Shown here: positions 1 to 7,128 of the stretch, piece after piece
Position numbering within the stretch: the stretch's first letter is position 1
Layout: each line of letters begins with the position of its first letter
Origin: Microvirga lupini
Lineage (GTDB): Bacteria > Pseudomonadota > Alphaproteobacteria > Rhizobiales > Beijerinckiaceae
Assembly (NCBI GenBank): GCA_000517005.1
Contig: KI911996.1
Coordinates: 93,518-134,699 of the forward strand
Reading direction: 5' to 3'
DNA: 41,182 nt
Position numbers and translations under genes: made by a program
The notes under the pieces: generated by a model
What the model was told of the DNA's origin: nothing
What the model saw: the letters and a program-made list of their open reading frames with translations, nothing else
The model's database searches: none

Positions 1-1
1 C

Positions 2-376
2 TATCTCGGCTTCGATCCGGACGTCGGAGTTGGTACGGCTTCCAGCACGGTTGTCGATGCTTACATCGGTCCCGATGGCGACATCGATACCGGCCGCGGC
101 TGGTCCATCGCCGGTGGTATCAACCACTACTGGACCCCGACCATTCGTCAGAGCGTGTTCGGTTCGTATGCTCGTGTCGAGTACAGCGCCAACGCTCCTG
201 CGCTGGCCAACGACTTCAACGAGTGGCGTGCCGGTTCGAACCTGATCTGGTCGCCGGTCTCGGGTCTCGATATCGGTGTCGAGGTTCTCTACTCCAACCT
301 TGACCCGCGTGGTGTCGTCGGCAACGATGACGACGACGCCTGGGAAGGCCGTCTGCGCGTTCAGCGCGACTTCTAA
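2..376 (+). CDS. porin, C-terminal fragment (alphaproteobacterial Omp2-type)
   Basis: An open frame enters from the left edge and stops at TAA. The 124 visible residues alternate polar and aromatic positions in the way of outer-membrane beta-strands (INHYWTPTIRQS, YARVEYSAN, LIWSPVSGLDIGVEVLY) and finish with RVQRDF. The terminal Phe is the usual BAM recognition residue of outer-membrane beta-barrels. The pattern matches the C-terminal strands of the porin family common in Rhizobiales (Omp2a/Omp2b type), which form general diffusion channels. A strong terminator follows within 30 bp, so this is the last gene of its transcript. The N-terminus lies outside the window and pore specificity cannot be judged. 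Confidence 0.85.
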   Translation, partial: YLGFDPDVGVGTASSTVVDAYIGPDGDIDTGRGWSIAGGINHYWTPTIRQSVFGSYARVEYSANAPALANDFNEWRAGSNLIWSPVSGLDIGVEVLYSNLDPRGVVGNDDDDAWEGRLRVQRDF

Positions 377-403
377 TCGGCTTGTCCTGATTGGATAGGA
401 GAG

Positions 404-432
404 CCCCGGTGGCAACACCGGGGTTTTTCTTT
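404..432 (+). terminator. rho-independent terminator of the porin gene
   Basis: An 8-bp perfect stem CCCCGGTG/CACCGGGG closes a GCAA tetraloop and is followed by TTTTTCTTTT. It lies 28 bp after the porin stop codon. Confidence 0.9.
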
Positions 433-520
433 TGGCATTCGTCCAATGCATTGCCGTACCGGAAATACTACCTATAAGCGCAGGATGGACCGTCCAGCTT
501 TGAAAGGACCGGGATAAACG

Positions 521-781
521 ATGTTCAAATTCTTCAGGAACCTGACTTCTGCTGCGATCCTCACTGTTGGCCTGACCGGGTGCGTGGGGAGTGCCGGCGT
601 TTCCACCTGGGAGTATCAGGCCGGGCCGGGCTATGAGACGGAGCGCGTCCACGACAGTCGCATTCAGGCCGATACGAGCCAAGGCTTCACGCGCGAGGCC
701 TGCACGACCGTGTCGAGACGACAGATCGGCCCGTCGGGAGGCATGGCCGACAGAGATGTGACCGCCTGCGCTTCCAATTAG
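521..781 (+). CDS. small lipoprotein, function unknown
   Basis: This 86-aa protein begins MFKFFRN, followed by a hydrophobic stretch and a lipobox LTGC with the acylated Cys at residue 21, so it should be processed by signal peptidase II and anchored in a membrane. The mature part is polar and carries a single further Cys pair region near the C-terminus (EACTTVSRR, VTACASN). The start is supported by GAAAGGA about 12 bp upstream. No domain is recognised. Outer-membrane sorting is plausible because the residues after Cys are VGS rather than Asp, but this is inference. Confidence 0.7.
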   Translation: MFKFFRNLTSAAILTVGLTGCVGSAGVSTWEYQAGPGYETERVHDSRIQADTSQGFTREACTTVSRRQIGPSGGMADRDVTACASN

Positions 782-862
782 CCCAATGCACCTTGACCGA
801 AGGAACGAAGGCTCACCTTGACCGTTGGCATGGGGTCAATTCCTCGTCAGGAGAGCATCGTC

Positions 863-937
863 ATGAACAACATCATCTGGCTCATCGGAGCGATCGTGGT
901 CGTCCTCGCAATCTTGTCGTTCCTCGGGCTGCGCTGA
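863..937 (+). CDS. 24-aa single-pass membrane microprotein
   Basis: The reading frame encodes 24 residues beginning MNNIIWLIGA and ending SFLGLR, almost entirely one hydrophobic helix with a C-terminal Arg. A good Shine-Dalgarno (CAGGAGAG) sits 8-13 bp before the ATG. This is a typical shape for the very short conserved inner-membrane proteins of Rhizobiales, and I recall near-identical peptides annotated as hypothetical there, though I cannot search. No function is assignable. It is followed by a palindromic repeat rather than another gene. Confidence 0.65.
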   Translation: MNNIIWLIGAIVVVLAILSFLGLR

Positions 938-973
938 TCCATGCCATGAACCTGCAGGGCCGCTTCTTCCATA

Positions 974-1108
974 GAGCATCGTGCGGAAGAGTGGATCCGG
1001 TTTTCGCTAGCGCGGCCCGCTGGGTCCGCACCCAGCGATGCTCTACTTGAAGAGTTGGGCATCGGATGGATCCCAAAAGTGGTGCCCGCTTTTGGGTCCG
1101 ATGCTTTA
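974..1108. repeat. two-module palindromic intergenic repeat, copy A
   Basis: Module Y (GCATCGTGCGGAAGAGTGG, ending GCGATGCTCT) is followed by module X (GCATCGGATGGATCCCAAAAG, mirrored by CTTTTGGGTCCGATGCT). Each module is an imperfect palindrome able to form a stem-loop. This copy has the same module order as the copy at 12201. Related copies lie at 6034, 9369 and 31170. Ends are TAGAGCATCG and CGATGCTTTAG. Confidence 0.85.
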
Positions 1109-1174
1109 GAGCGCCCTGCAGTTCTTCATGTCTCCTGGGATGACCTGTAGCGGCAGGGTTGTCGGCGCGGAGAC

Positions 1175-1324
1175 TTATTCCATCAGAACCATGACGACGG
1201 ACGCGACGTTCAGGACGGCCAATGCGCCGAGCAATGTCGGAACCACAGGAATGCCAAACCGCCCCACGGCTTTATCGCAGACAGCTTCGGTGTGCGATTC
1301 GAGATGAGAACGCTTGGTGGCCAT
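1175..1324 (-). CDS. 49-aa small protein with C-terminal hydrophobic helix
   Basis: The frame begins MATKRSHLESH, continues with a polar N-terminal half, and ends in a hydrophobic stretch (PTLLGALAVLNVASVVMVL) that could be one membrane helix. The ATG at 1324 is preceded by AGAGGA at a good distance. Strand, Shine-Dalgarno and amphipathic composition support a real gene. The family is not recognised. It stands alone between a repeat and a gene-poor stretch. Confidence 0.55.
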   Translation of the reverse strand: MATKRSHLESHTEAVCDKAVGRFGIPVVPTLLGALAVLNVASVVMVLME

Positions 1325-1437
1325 GCCTCATCCTCTTCGTGACCTGACCTTACGTTAATTGGTCGCCACCATGGACCCTAAGCGCATCAAACGAGGTGTG
1401 CTGCCACACATGGTAAAACCTGCCTTTGCCTTTGTTT

Positions 1438-1677
1438 TTAGTGACGCGTGGCGCTCTTCTGAATCTGGAGAAGCTGGCCCTCGATGGCGCGCATCCGGGT
1501 CATCAGGCGATCGAGTTCCGTGAGAAGATGCCTCTCGTCCTGCTTGGCCTTTTCGACGAGATCCGGGGAGGAGCCGTGGCGGATGCGCTGAAGGGCGTCC
1601 GCAAGCTGTCGATCCAGAAGCCGCATATGGTGCTCCAGATCCAAGAACTCTTGGTGAAGCTGGGTCTCCTTGAGCAC
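1438..1677 (-). CDS. coiled-coil small protein, DUF465/YdcH-like in shape
   Basis: This 79-aa protein is almost wholly helical, with two heptad-rich segments (FLDLEHHMRLLDRQLADAL and DERHLLTELDRLMTRMRAIE) joined by a short SSPD turn. The layout resembles the helical hairpin of DUF465 (YdcH-type) proteins, but the match is only in pattern. The longest frame starts at GTG 1677, which has no clear ribosome site. ATG at residue 18 has GGAG 8 bp upstream and is an alternative. It could be a cytoplasmic assembly or regulatory protein. No Cys and no membrane segment are present. Confidence 0.5.
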   Translation of the reverse strand: MLKETQLHQEFLDLEHHMRLLDRQLADALQRIRHGSSPDLVEKAKQDERHLLTELDRLMTRMRAIEGQLLQIQKSATRH

Positions 1678-2059
1678 GGCAGGGATCTCACGTCAGAACG
1701 GTCGGCTCTAAGCTTAAGCTACAGCGTAAAGGTGGGTTCCTCTACAGCAAAAAAAGAAGTTCCGGCAAATTTCTTAACGGCCAAGCTGAAACGGAGGTCC
1801 GTGTTCACCGTTCTGTGATCAGGCTTCACCCGATGGTTACGCCATCGGGAAGTGCAGGATTTTTACATCGGCTCCAAAAGGAGCCGTTGAGAGCAGCTGC
1901 AGGAGAAGGCAGCTTCGTATTGCGTTTTTCGCGTCATCACGCCGACCACCCGCTTAGCGTTTCCGGGCCGGTCCTTCCAATGATCACAGAGACTCAAGGG
2001 TCCGTTGCGTTTGCAAAGGGCCTTAAGAACAGCAACCGGATGATAGAGGAGATGGCCGG
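1678..2059. other. gene-poor stretch with two hairpins
   Basis: No convincing gene is visible in about 380 bp. Two perfect stems are present: CCCGATGG/CCATCGGG (1829-1849, loop TTACG) and CGGCTCC/GGAGCCG (1869-1886, loop AAAA). Neither is followed by a T-run on either strand, so they are not clear terminators. They could belong to an untranslated leader of the response regulator at 2060. Confidence 0.4.
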
Positions 2060-2455
2060 ATGGGACAGAGGATGGAGCCTAATCGTGTAGCCTTGATCGT
2101 CGAAGACGATTTCGAAGTCAGGGGCTTAGCGGCAGCTCTCCTCGAGGAAACCGATCTCAAGGTCGTAGAAGCATCCAGCGCGGAAGAGGCTCTGGATTAT
2201 CTGCGCCTGCATTCCGAGGAAGTGGCCTTTCTGTTTGCCGATGTCCGTCTTCCCTGTCTGATGGATGGCTTGGACCTGGTGCGCACCGTGCGCCTGAAAT
2301 GGCCATGGGTCAGGACAGTTCTGACCTCAGGCAACCCGCTCGACCAGCGGGAAGGTGACGTTCCCCGTGACGTTCGGTTCATGCCGAAGCCTTGGAGGGC
2401 GCTCGAAGTCCTGATGGAAGCCGAGAGAGCAGCCCAAGCCTATCGGCAGAACTGA
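2060..2455 (+). CDS. single-domain response regulator (CheY-like receiver)
   Basis: The 131-aa protein is one receiver domain without an output domain. The acidic pair is E15-D16-D17 (VEDDFE), the phospho-acceptor is D61 in FADVRLP, the switch residue is T89 in VLTSGN, and the conserved Lys is K110 in MPKPW. All key residues are present, so it should be phosphorylatable. Such proteins act by protein-protein contact or as phosphate sinks in phosphorelays. The start at 2060 has AGGAG about 9 bp upstream; ATG 2072 is an alternative. It sits near a stress-type protein and a NepR-like relic, so a role in stress signalling is possible but unproven. Confidence 0.85.
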   Translation: MGQRMEPNRVALIVEDDFEVRGLAAALLEETDLKVVEASSAEEALDYLRLHSEEVAFLFADVRLPCLMDGLDLVRTVRLKWPWVRTVLTSGNPLDQREGDVPRDVRFMPKPWRALEVLMEAERAAQAYRQN

Positions 2456-2566
2456 AGCAGGAGTTCGACGAGCAATCTTGGCTTCGCCTCTGCATCCAAT
2501 CCAGCAGGGAGGTGGAACCTTGGCGCTTGCCAGGAATTGGCGTCAGCAGTTTGAAAGGATTGACTG

Positions 2567-2926
2567 ATGCCGCATACGTCCATTGCCACAGGCACGTTTT
2601 CGTCCCGCAAGGAGGCTAATCAGGCCGTGCAGCGTCTGGTGTCCGGTGGATTTGCACGCAACAGCATTTCTCTCCACCAGCACGAAGACGACGAGGGATA
2701 CGATCTGGAAATTCACACCCGCCGCGAAAACCTCAGACGTGCCGAACGTCTGATCCACGATTCTGCGCCTCTATACGTCGTCAGACAGAAAGCGTCTGAG
2801 GCAGTACGCACGGCAGGATCCTATCCACTGGTTCTGCTCGGCGCAGGAATCCTGGCCGGCTTTCTGATCTACAACCTCATTCCCCGCGAGGCCCCATCCG
2901 GCCAGGGAAATCGTCGCAGACGCTGA
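2567..2926 (+). CDS. YflT/general-stress-17M-like protein with C-terminal membrane helix
   Basis: The 119-aa protein begins with a segment (GTFSSRKEANQAVQRLVSGG, then FARNSISLHQ) that resembles the start of the heat-induced stress protein YflT/general stress protein 17M domain: a beta-strand, a helix with paired positions, then a second strand. After a charged middle, residues about 84-103 (YPLVLLGAGILAGFLIYNLI) form one transmembrane helix, followed by a very basic tail ending RRRR. The ATG has GAAAGGA upstream. The topology suggests a membrane-tethered cytoplasmic stress protein. Function is unknown in this group. Confidence 0.65.
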   Translation: MPHTSIATGTFSSRKEANQAVQRLVSGGFARNSISLHQHEDDEGYDLEIHTRRENLRRAERLIHDSAPLYVVRQKASEAVRTAGSYPLVLLGAGILAGFLIYNLIPREAPSGQGNRRRR

Positions 2927-2971
2927 CAGCGACATCGATAGAGCAGAGGATCTCGAAGAATCGCCCGGATC

Positions 2972-3196
2972 CTAGAGATCCTCATCCCCTTCATGACGGC
3001 GGGTTCGTTCAAGCCGCTCCAACAATTGCCTGATGCGATCTGGAGCAGGTTCCTTCAGGATATTCTAGTAGTTCTGCTGCAGTTGTCGGCCGAGATCTTT
3101 CAGGAGTTCAGACTGGCCGGCCGCCGTCAGGCTATTGGAGCCGATGCTCCAGCCTCTGTGGCCTCCTGCGACATAAGGATGGTGCCGCTTTGGCAT
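2972..3196 (-). pseudogene. NepR-like anti-sigma factor gene interrupted by in-frame TAG
   Basis: A 75-codon frame opens at ATG 3196 with AGGAGG 8 bp upstream and runs to TAG at 2972, but codon 44 (3067-3065) is TAG. Ignoring that codon, the C-terminal part reads LGRQLQQNY-x-NILKEPAPDR, then IRQLLERLE. This matches the NepR pattern (xGxxLRxxYDxVxxEPVPDRFxxLLxxL). NepR proteins sequester the EcfG general-stress sigma factor and are released by PhyR. The TAG falls where Gln would fit (CAG to TAG). As written only a 43-aa N-terminal piece would be made, without the sigma-binding helix. No EcfG or PhyR gene is nearby, so this would be an extra NepR copy. Confidence 0.6.
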
Positions 3197-3448
3197 CCAT
3201 GCCCTCCTTCTGTTGCTGATCTTTGAGCCTGAGAACGGGAAAAGTCGGATTGGGTTGCAGCTAAGTTTCTGGAAAAAAAGAATTTTTGGTGGGCAGGACG
3301 TTCGCTGCCCGCGATGGGATAAGCTTCCTTCGCCTCCAGCCTTTGCCTGAAAGGCCCATCTCTCGGAATGAGGCGACCGCCGGTCGCATTGGCTTCACCC
3401 GGACACTGCGCCAAAGCTCGACCTTAATGACGAAGGCGGGCCGGGTTC
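3197..3448. other. intergenic stretch with no supported gene
   Basis: Frames through here lack a ribosome site and have no recognisable protein character. The region likely holds the promoter and leader of the minus-strand NepR-like gene and of the plus-strand small gene at 3449. Confidence 0.4.
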
Positions 3449-3616
3449 ATGCGTGAAGTTCTCATGGTTTATCTGTGCGGTGTGATCCTGCTGCTGGCAG
3501 TGTCGACCACAATCGATGGCGAGGAAGGGATAGGCCTCGACCACATTCTGATTGCCGGATTCGGCTGGCCGATCCTGACACCGATCCTCGCCTTGCGAGC
3601 CTGGAACAGCCGTTAA
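3449..3616 (+). CDS. 55-aa two-helix membrane protein
   Basis: The frame reads MREVLMVYLCGVILLLAV, then a short acidic loop (TIDGEEGIGLDH), then a second hydrophobic helix (ILIAGFGWPILTPILAL) and the basic end RAWNSR. Two membrane segments with a tiny acidic loop and a positive C-terminus are typical of small inner-membrane proteins. The ribosome site is weak (AAGGCGGG). Family unknown. Confidence 0.55.
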   Translation: MREVLMVYLCGVILLLAVSTTIDGEEGIGLDHILIAGFGWPILTPILALRAWNSR

Positions 3617-3714
3617 GTGGTGCTCCTTCTCTTGGTGCCGGCCATGGTTGGTACGGGCATTCCCTAGCGTCGTCTTCGTTGTTAATCTGAACCGTAACGT
3701 TTTTGGATGAACCT

Positions 3715-4110
3715 ATGGCCAGAGCGATTCTGACCACTGCAATCTTCTTGGCTGGACTGGGCGTAGTTCAAGCTCAGACAAGTTGCTATCCGCGCATAGG
3801 CGCCTATAGCGGCCATTATGAGGGCCAGTGCCCCAACTCCAACCTCAAATGGACAGCGGTTGAGAACACGATCGGGGCATACGGCCGAAACTGCAACGAC
3901 GAGCCGTGGACGTACAACCGTAAGGAAAGGATGTTCTACAATCCCAAAGCGAACGAAAATTTTGCCATGCAGGATTGCTATGCAGCGAACCGTGATCAGC
4001 AAGCGAGCAATCTGAAAACGACCATGAGTTCCGATATGGTTCGTCGCTTTCACGAGAACAAGATTCAACGGCCGGGGGCATCCGCCCAGCAATCGTCAGT
4101 CAATCGCTGA
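3715..4110 (+). CDS. secreted protein with four cysteines, function unknown
   Basis: From ATG 3715 the product is 131 aa and starts with a classical signal peptide (MARAILTTAIFLAGLGVVQA, cut before QTS). A TTG four codons upstream in the same frame is a less likely start. The mature part has four Cys in short contexts (SCYP, QCPN, NCND, DCYA), which would suit two disulfides in the periplasm, and ends in a polar Gln/Ser-rich tail. No domain is recognised. It stands alone, convergent with the RTX-type gene downstream. Confidence 0.6.
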   Translation: MARAILTTAIFLAGLGVVQAQTSCYPRIGAYSGHYEGQCPNSNLKWTAVENTIGAYGRNCNDEPWTYNRKERMFYNPKANENFAMQDCYAANRDQQASNLKTTMSSDMVRRFHENKIQRPGASAQQSSVNR

Positions 4111-4227
4111 AGACCGTACGAGATATGGAAGTGGGCAGCTGCGCGATTGCTCCGCGTGCTTTTGCACTCAGTACACTCATTGACGGAAATTTCATTTCGG
4201 TTCGATGCCGTCGGTTCTAAGCATAAG

Positions 4228-5277
4228 CTATACGATCTGAAAATCGGCATAGGTCATGCGCAGTCCTGTAGCGAGCTTCGCAAAGGCGACTTGTTCGTCT
4301 GTGCCCGTACCATCGGAATCGTAGTAGAGAATGCCATCCTCGCGATCGTAGATGACGCGGTCCGACGCATCGTGGGCTGCATCGCCCGTCCAGAAAGCCG
4401 CCGACTTCAAGCGGCCGGTCGAGCCCGCACTCGTGAACACCGTGTTCTCGAGCCACACGGTATCGTTTGCGACCGAGAAATCCCGGATCGCGTCGACATT
4501 CGTCACTCCATTCGGCGCCGAGGAGAAGACGAAGGCATCTCTGCCGGATCCTCCGCGTAAAATATCGTTGCCCCAGCCGCCGTAGAGCCTGTCGTCATTC
4601 GCTCCGCCGGATAGACTGTCACTGCCTGAGCTTCCCCACAGGCGGTCGTTGCCGTCCTCTCCGGAAATCGTGTCGTCGGCCTGTCCAGACTTGATCACGT
4701 CGTTGCCGCCTCCGCCTCTTATACGATCGCTGTTCGCGGTGCCGGAGAGAGTGTCATTCACCCTCATGTACTGAAGCTGGCCATAGAGGGGCGCTTCCGA
4801 CCGGCTGACTCCAACCGGGAGGCTCGTGGCCCAATCGAGACCGGCCGCATAAAGCACCGATGCAATGACGGAGTTGCTGTTCAGGTCGCCCCCCGAGATT
4901 TGCCGAAAAATATCGAAGCTGTAATGAAGACCTGCCTTATCGATATTGGCGGCGTGCTAAACCATCACCTTCCAAACTTCATTGGCGTTTCGTGGGCCGA
5001 GATCCAGCAATGTGCGATGTCGCTCCTCCGGCGTGTCGGAGCCTCTTCTGTCGGGCGAGGAGGCGAGATCCGCACCGGCGATCGTTCCGAGATCGCCGAT
5101 GCCCTCAAGAGAGCCCCTGATCACCTTCTCGGATATGACACGTCCCGTGTCATCGGTTTCCGTCTTGACGAGATAGAGGTGAAAAAAGCCGCTGTTGACG
5201 TCTTCGAATTCGAGGGGTTTGGCTTCGATGGCAATGGCAATGGCAATGGCAATGGCAATGGCAATGGCACTCGGCAT
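4228..5277 (-). pseudogene. RTX-type (hemolysin-repeat) secreted protein gene interrupted by in-frame TAG
   Basis: ATG 5277 opens a 350-codon frame, with AAGGGG 7 bp upstream. Codon 107 (4959-4957) is TAG; otherwise the frame is open to TAG 4228. The two halves read as one protein: an N-terminal region with HLYLVKTETDDTGRV and TPEERHRTLLDLG, WKVMV just before the stop, then HAANIDKAGLHYSFDIFRQ and DLNSNSVIASVL, then calcium-binding nonapeptides (GGGGNDVI, GEDGNDRLWG, GGWGNDILRGG) and the usual RTX C-terminal region with a type I secretion signal. A Gln codon at 107 would be one base away. If translation stops, only a 106-aa fragment without RTX repeats forms; a restart at GTG 4857 could make a 209-aa repeat part. 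The N-terminus also carries an expanded Ala-Ile run. Enzymatic function is unknown. Confidence 0.65.
5230..5268. repeat. hexanucleotide tandem repeat, 6 x GGCAAT, inside the RTX-type gene
   Basis: Six perfect GGCAAT units plus a partial seventh lie at codons 4-16 of the RTX-type gene on the minus strand (ATTGCC units), coding an Ala-Ile repeat right after MPS. Unit length is a multiple of three, so slippage changes protein length but not frame. Confidence 0.9.
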
Positions 5278-5495
5278 CGACGGCCCCTTGGGCAGATCGG
5301 GCTGCCCCCTGCGGCTGCTTTTGTTCTTACACCATCAACTTTGTTGCAGGCTTCGCTGTTCTACGGATGATCAGCGCTTCGTCCGGAATGAGTAATCGGA
5401 TCTCATTCATTGTGATGCACTATCGTTCGAGATCACGATCGTCACGATCCGTAAGGATACGTGAATTGACCATCATGCCTGACGGGAGGAGAGTG

Positions 5496-5537
5496 ATGCG
5501 TGGCCGACAGCATTGGTTGCTCCCTCTGAGAAACTGA
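5496..5537 (+). CDS. 13-codon ORF with strong Shine-Dalgarno, overlapping a terminator
   Basis: GGGAGG at 5484-5489 stands 6 bp before ATG 5496. The frame encodes MRGRQHWLLPLRN and stops at TGA, whose last two bases begin the stem of the next terminator. There is no other plus-strand gene to explain either the ribosome site or the terminator. It may be a leader-type peptide or a short mRNA/sRNA. Translation is inferred only from the ribosome site. Confidence 0.4.
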   Translation: MRGRQHWLLPLRN

Positions 5538-5559
5538 GGCCCCTTTCGGGGCCTCTTTT
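5536..5559 (+). terminator. rho-independent terminator after the 13-codon ORF
   Basis: Perfect 8-bp stem GAGGCCCC/GGGGCCTC with TTTC loop, followed by TTTTATT. On the minus strand no T-run follows, so it acts on plus-strand transcription. Confidence 0.85.
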
Positions 5560-5585
5560 ATTGGTTCGTTTTCTCGATGAGGATG

Positions 5586-5921
5586 TCAGGCTCGAAGGCT
5601 CTCAAGAAGCCTCTGATAGGGCTCGCGGCGCTCCCGATACTTCAAGAGCAACTGCTTTTCGATATATTGCTTCTGTTCTGCTTCAATCCCGCTGCGGTCG
5701 AGATTGAGTATGTCTTCGCCATATTGAAAGTCTATATTGGTGAGTGTCCGCGCCACCCAAAGAATCTTCAAGTCGTTTTCGGTGATCATGCCTTCATGGG
5801 GATCTCCCGCGAGGCATGGATGCGCCAAAGGATCATTGTTGACTGGCACGCTCCCCCTCCAGCCTTTTGAGTCCGCGGAAGAATAATATCTTTCTGGCAG
5901 GTTAGTCGGCAACGCGTGCAA
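5586..5921 (-). CDS. hypothetical protein, helical
   Basis: The longest frame (111 aa) starts at TTG 5921, but the more protein-like part begins at ATG 5789 (MITENDLKILW), giving 67 aa. That part is helical and highly charged: WVARTLTNIDF, YGEDILNLDRSGIEAEQK, LLKYRERREPYQRLLESL. No signal peptide or membrane segment is visible, and no family is recognised. The start is uncertain: neither candidate has a strong ribosome site. The upstream 44 residues may be untranslated leader. Confidence 0.45.
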   Translation of the reverse strand: MHALPTNLPERYYSSADSKGWRGSVPVNNDPLAHPCLAGDPHEGMITENDLKILWVARTLTNIDFQYGEDILNLDRSGIEAEQKQYIEKQLLLKYRERREPYQRLLESLRA

Positions 5922-6033
5922 TCTAAGCTTGCGGATTAAAGGTCTGGCTCCAAGTCAGTAATCCCAAGGAGTAGGGGGGTGTCGCGTTCATTCTCGGCAT
6001 CAGAACTCCGCGAACTCCCGTCGCATCGCCCTG

Positions 6034-6149
6034 GAGCATCGGACCTAAAAGTGGATTTGCACTTTTGGGATCAACCCGATGCTCAATCCCTCAAGCGGCG
6101 CATCGTTGAAAGCGGAAAACCGGGTCCACTTTTCCGCACGATGCGCTAG
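6034..6149. repeat. two-module palindromic intergenic repeat, copy B
   Basis: Module X (GCATCGGACCTAAAAGTGG mirrored by CACTTTTGGGATCAACCCGA) is followed by module Y in reverse order of arms (GCGCATCG, CGGAAAACCGGGTCC, ACTTTTCCGCACGATGCG). It ends CGCTAG. Compared with copies A and D the two modules are inverted as a block. Confidence 0.85.
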
Positions 6150-6190
6150 CCTCCGGCTCCGCCCGAATCTGAAAATTCTTAACGCAAGCT

Positions 6191-6198
6191 TTAACCAT
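6191..6198 (+). promoter_or_regulatory. CtrA-type half site TTAACCAT
   Basis: The 8-mer TTAACCAT, known as a CtrA half-site in alphaproteobacteria, lies 133 bp before the LuxR-type start. A second TTAA lies 8 bp upstream of it, one base off the canonical 7-bp spacing. Binding is not shown. Confidence 0.35.
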
Positions 6199-6330
6199 CG
6201 ATGCCCATAGGGAGTAGAATATACCCCTTAATGATTAGATCGATGATTCCCTCTCTTGATCAAGTTGGCTCTTTGCGTCCTGATAGATGTGGACGGCTGA
6301 TTGCGTAGAGTTTATCCAAGGGGGCAAGTA

Positions 6331-7116
6331 ATGATCAAAGATCATTTGAAGCATGCTGCGGCGTCTGATTCGCCCGCAGGCGGGTATAAGATTGATTCTA
6401 CTCGACTTGTCGTAACAAAGTTACTTTGTGGGAATGCGCTGCTGCAGGCCGGTCTCGCACAGCTCTTATCCGGCACTTGCTTCGATGTACTCGGAACGAC
6501 ATCGAATGGGATGGCAACTTCGCAGCGGCCCACTCAACCAGAGCCGGCCCTCTGCATCGTGGATGCCACCGGTGCCCCCGAACAAGCGCTCGAATTCATC
6601 CGGGATGCCAAGAGGCAGCACCCTGCGGCGCGGGTCGTGGCGATCGCCAATCGGCTCGATTACCAGACCGTGCATTCGGCGGTGTCTGCTGGCGTCGACA
6701 GTTTCTGCCTTTCGACAAGTGCCCGTGAAGTTCTGATCACGACTCTCGAGCTCGCCATGCTGGGCGAGAGGATCCTGCCCGGATCACTCGTTCGGACCCT
6801 CCTCAGCCAGGAACTGGCGCACTCCGACACGGCTGAGAGCATCCCGTTGGCGGAGCGTCGGTCTCCCGATCCGAAGCTTCAGAAGCTGTCGCCCCGTGAA
6901 ACCGTGATCCTGCAGTCGCTGATGGGCGGGGATCCGAACAAGGTGATCGCAAGAAAGCTCGATATCACCGAGGCGACGATCAAGGTTCACGTCAAGGCGA
7001 TCCTGCGCAAGATCGGTGTCGCCAATCGCACCCAGGCAGCCATGTGGGCGACGGGAAATCTCAGGGAGACCGGTTCGTCCGCGGGAGTGCCGCACGAAGT
7101 GCGGCGGTTGAGCTGA
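6331..7116 (+). CDS. NarL/LuxR-family regulator with degenerate receiver
   Basis: The start ATG 6331 (MIKDHLKH) is chosen because AAGGGGG lies 8 bp upstream; an in-frame TTG at 6301 is less likely. The 261-aa product has a receiver-like domain (about 25-155) and a C-terminal GerE helix-turn-helix (about 185-250: LSPRETVILQSLMGG, KVIARKLDITEATIKVHV, LRKIG). In the receiver, the acidic pair that binds Mg2+ is replaced (VVTKLLCGN), the phospho-Asp position is IVDATG, and the conserved Lys of the KxxS motif is missing (FCLSTSAREVL). It therefore probably works without normal phosphorylation. It stands alone after a repeat, with a CtrA-like half-site in its leader. Target genes are unknown. Confidence 0.8.
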   Translation: MIKDHLKHAAASDSPAGGYKIDSTRLVVTKLLCGNALLQAGLAQLLSGTCFDVLGTTSNGMATSQRPTQPEPALCIVDATGAPEQALEFIRDAKRQHPAARVVAIANRLDYQTVHSAVSAGVDSFCLSTSAREVLITTLELAMLGERILPGSLVRTLLSQELAHSDTAESIPLAERRSPDPKLQKLSPRETVILQSLMGGDPNKVIARKLDITEATIKVHVKAILRKIGVANRTQAAMWATGNLRETGSSAGVPHEVRRLS

Positions 7117-7128
7117 GCCAGGGCATCG

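Noticed and set aside
3127-3414. A 95-codon minus-strand frame overlapping the NepR-like gene
   Set aside because: No ribosome site, no domain, and the overlapping frame has a strong family match.
4957-5277. The 106-codon minus-strand frame as an independent small gene
   Set aside because: The following in-frame part continues the protein without damage; a single TAG separates them, so one interrupted gene is the simpler reading.
5195-5395. Plus-strand frame with a Met-Ala repeat over the GGCAAT tandem
   Set aside because: The minus-strand frame has the RTX-type protein, a ribosome site and homologous-looking sequence; this one is a shadow.
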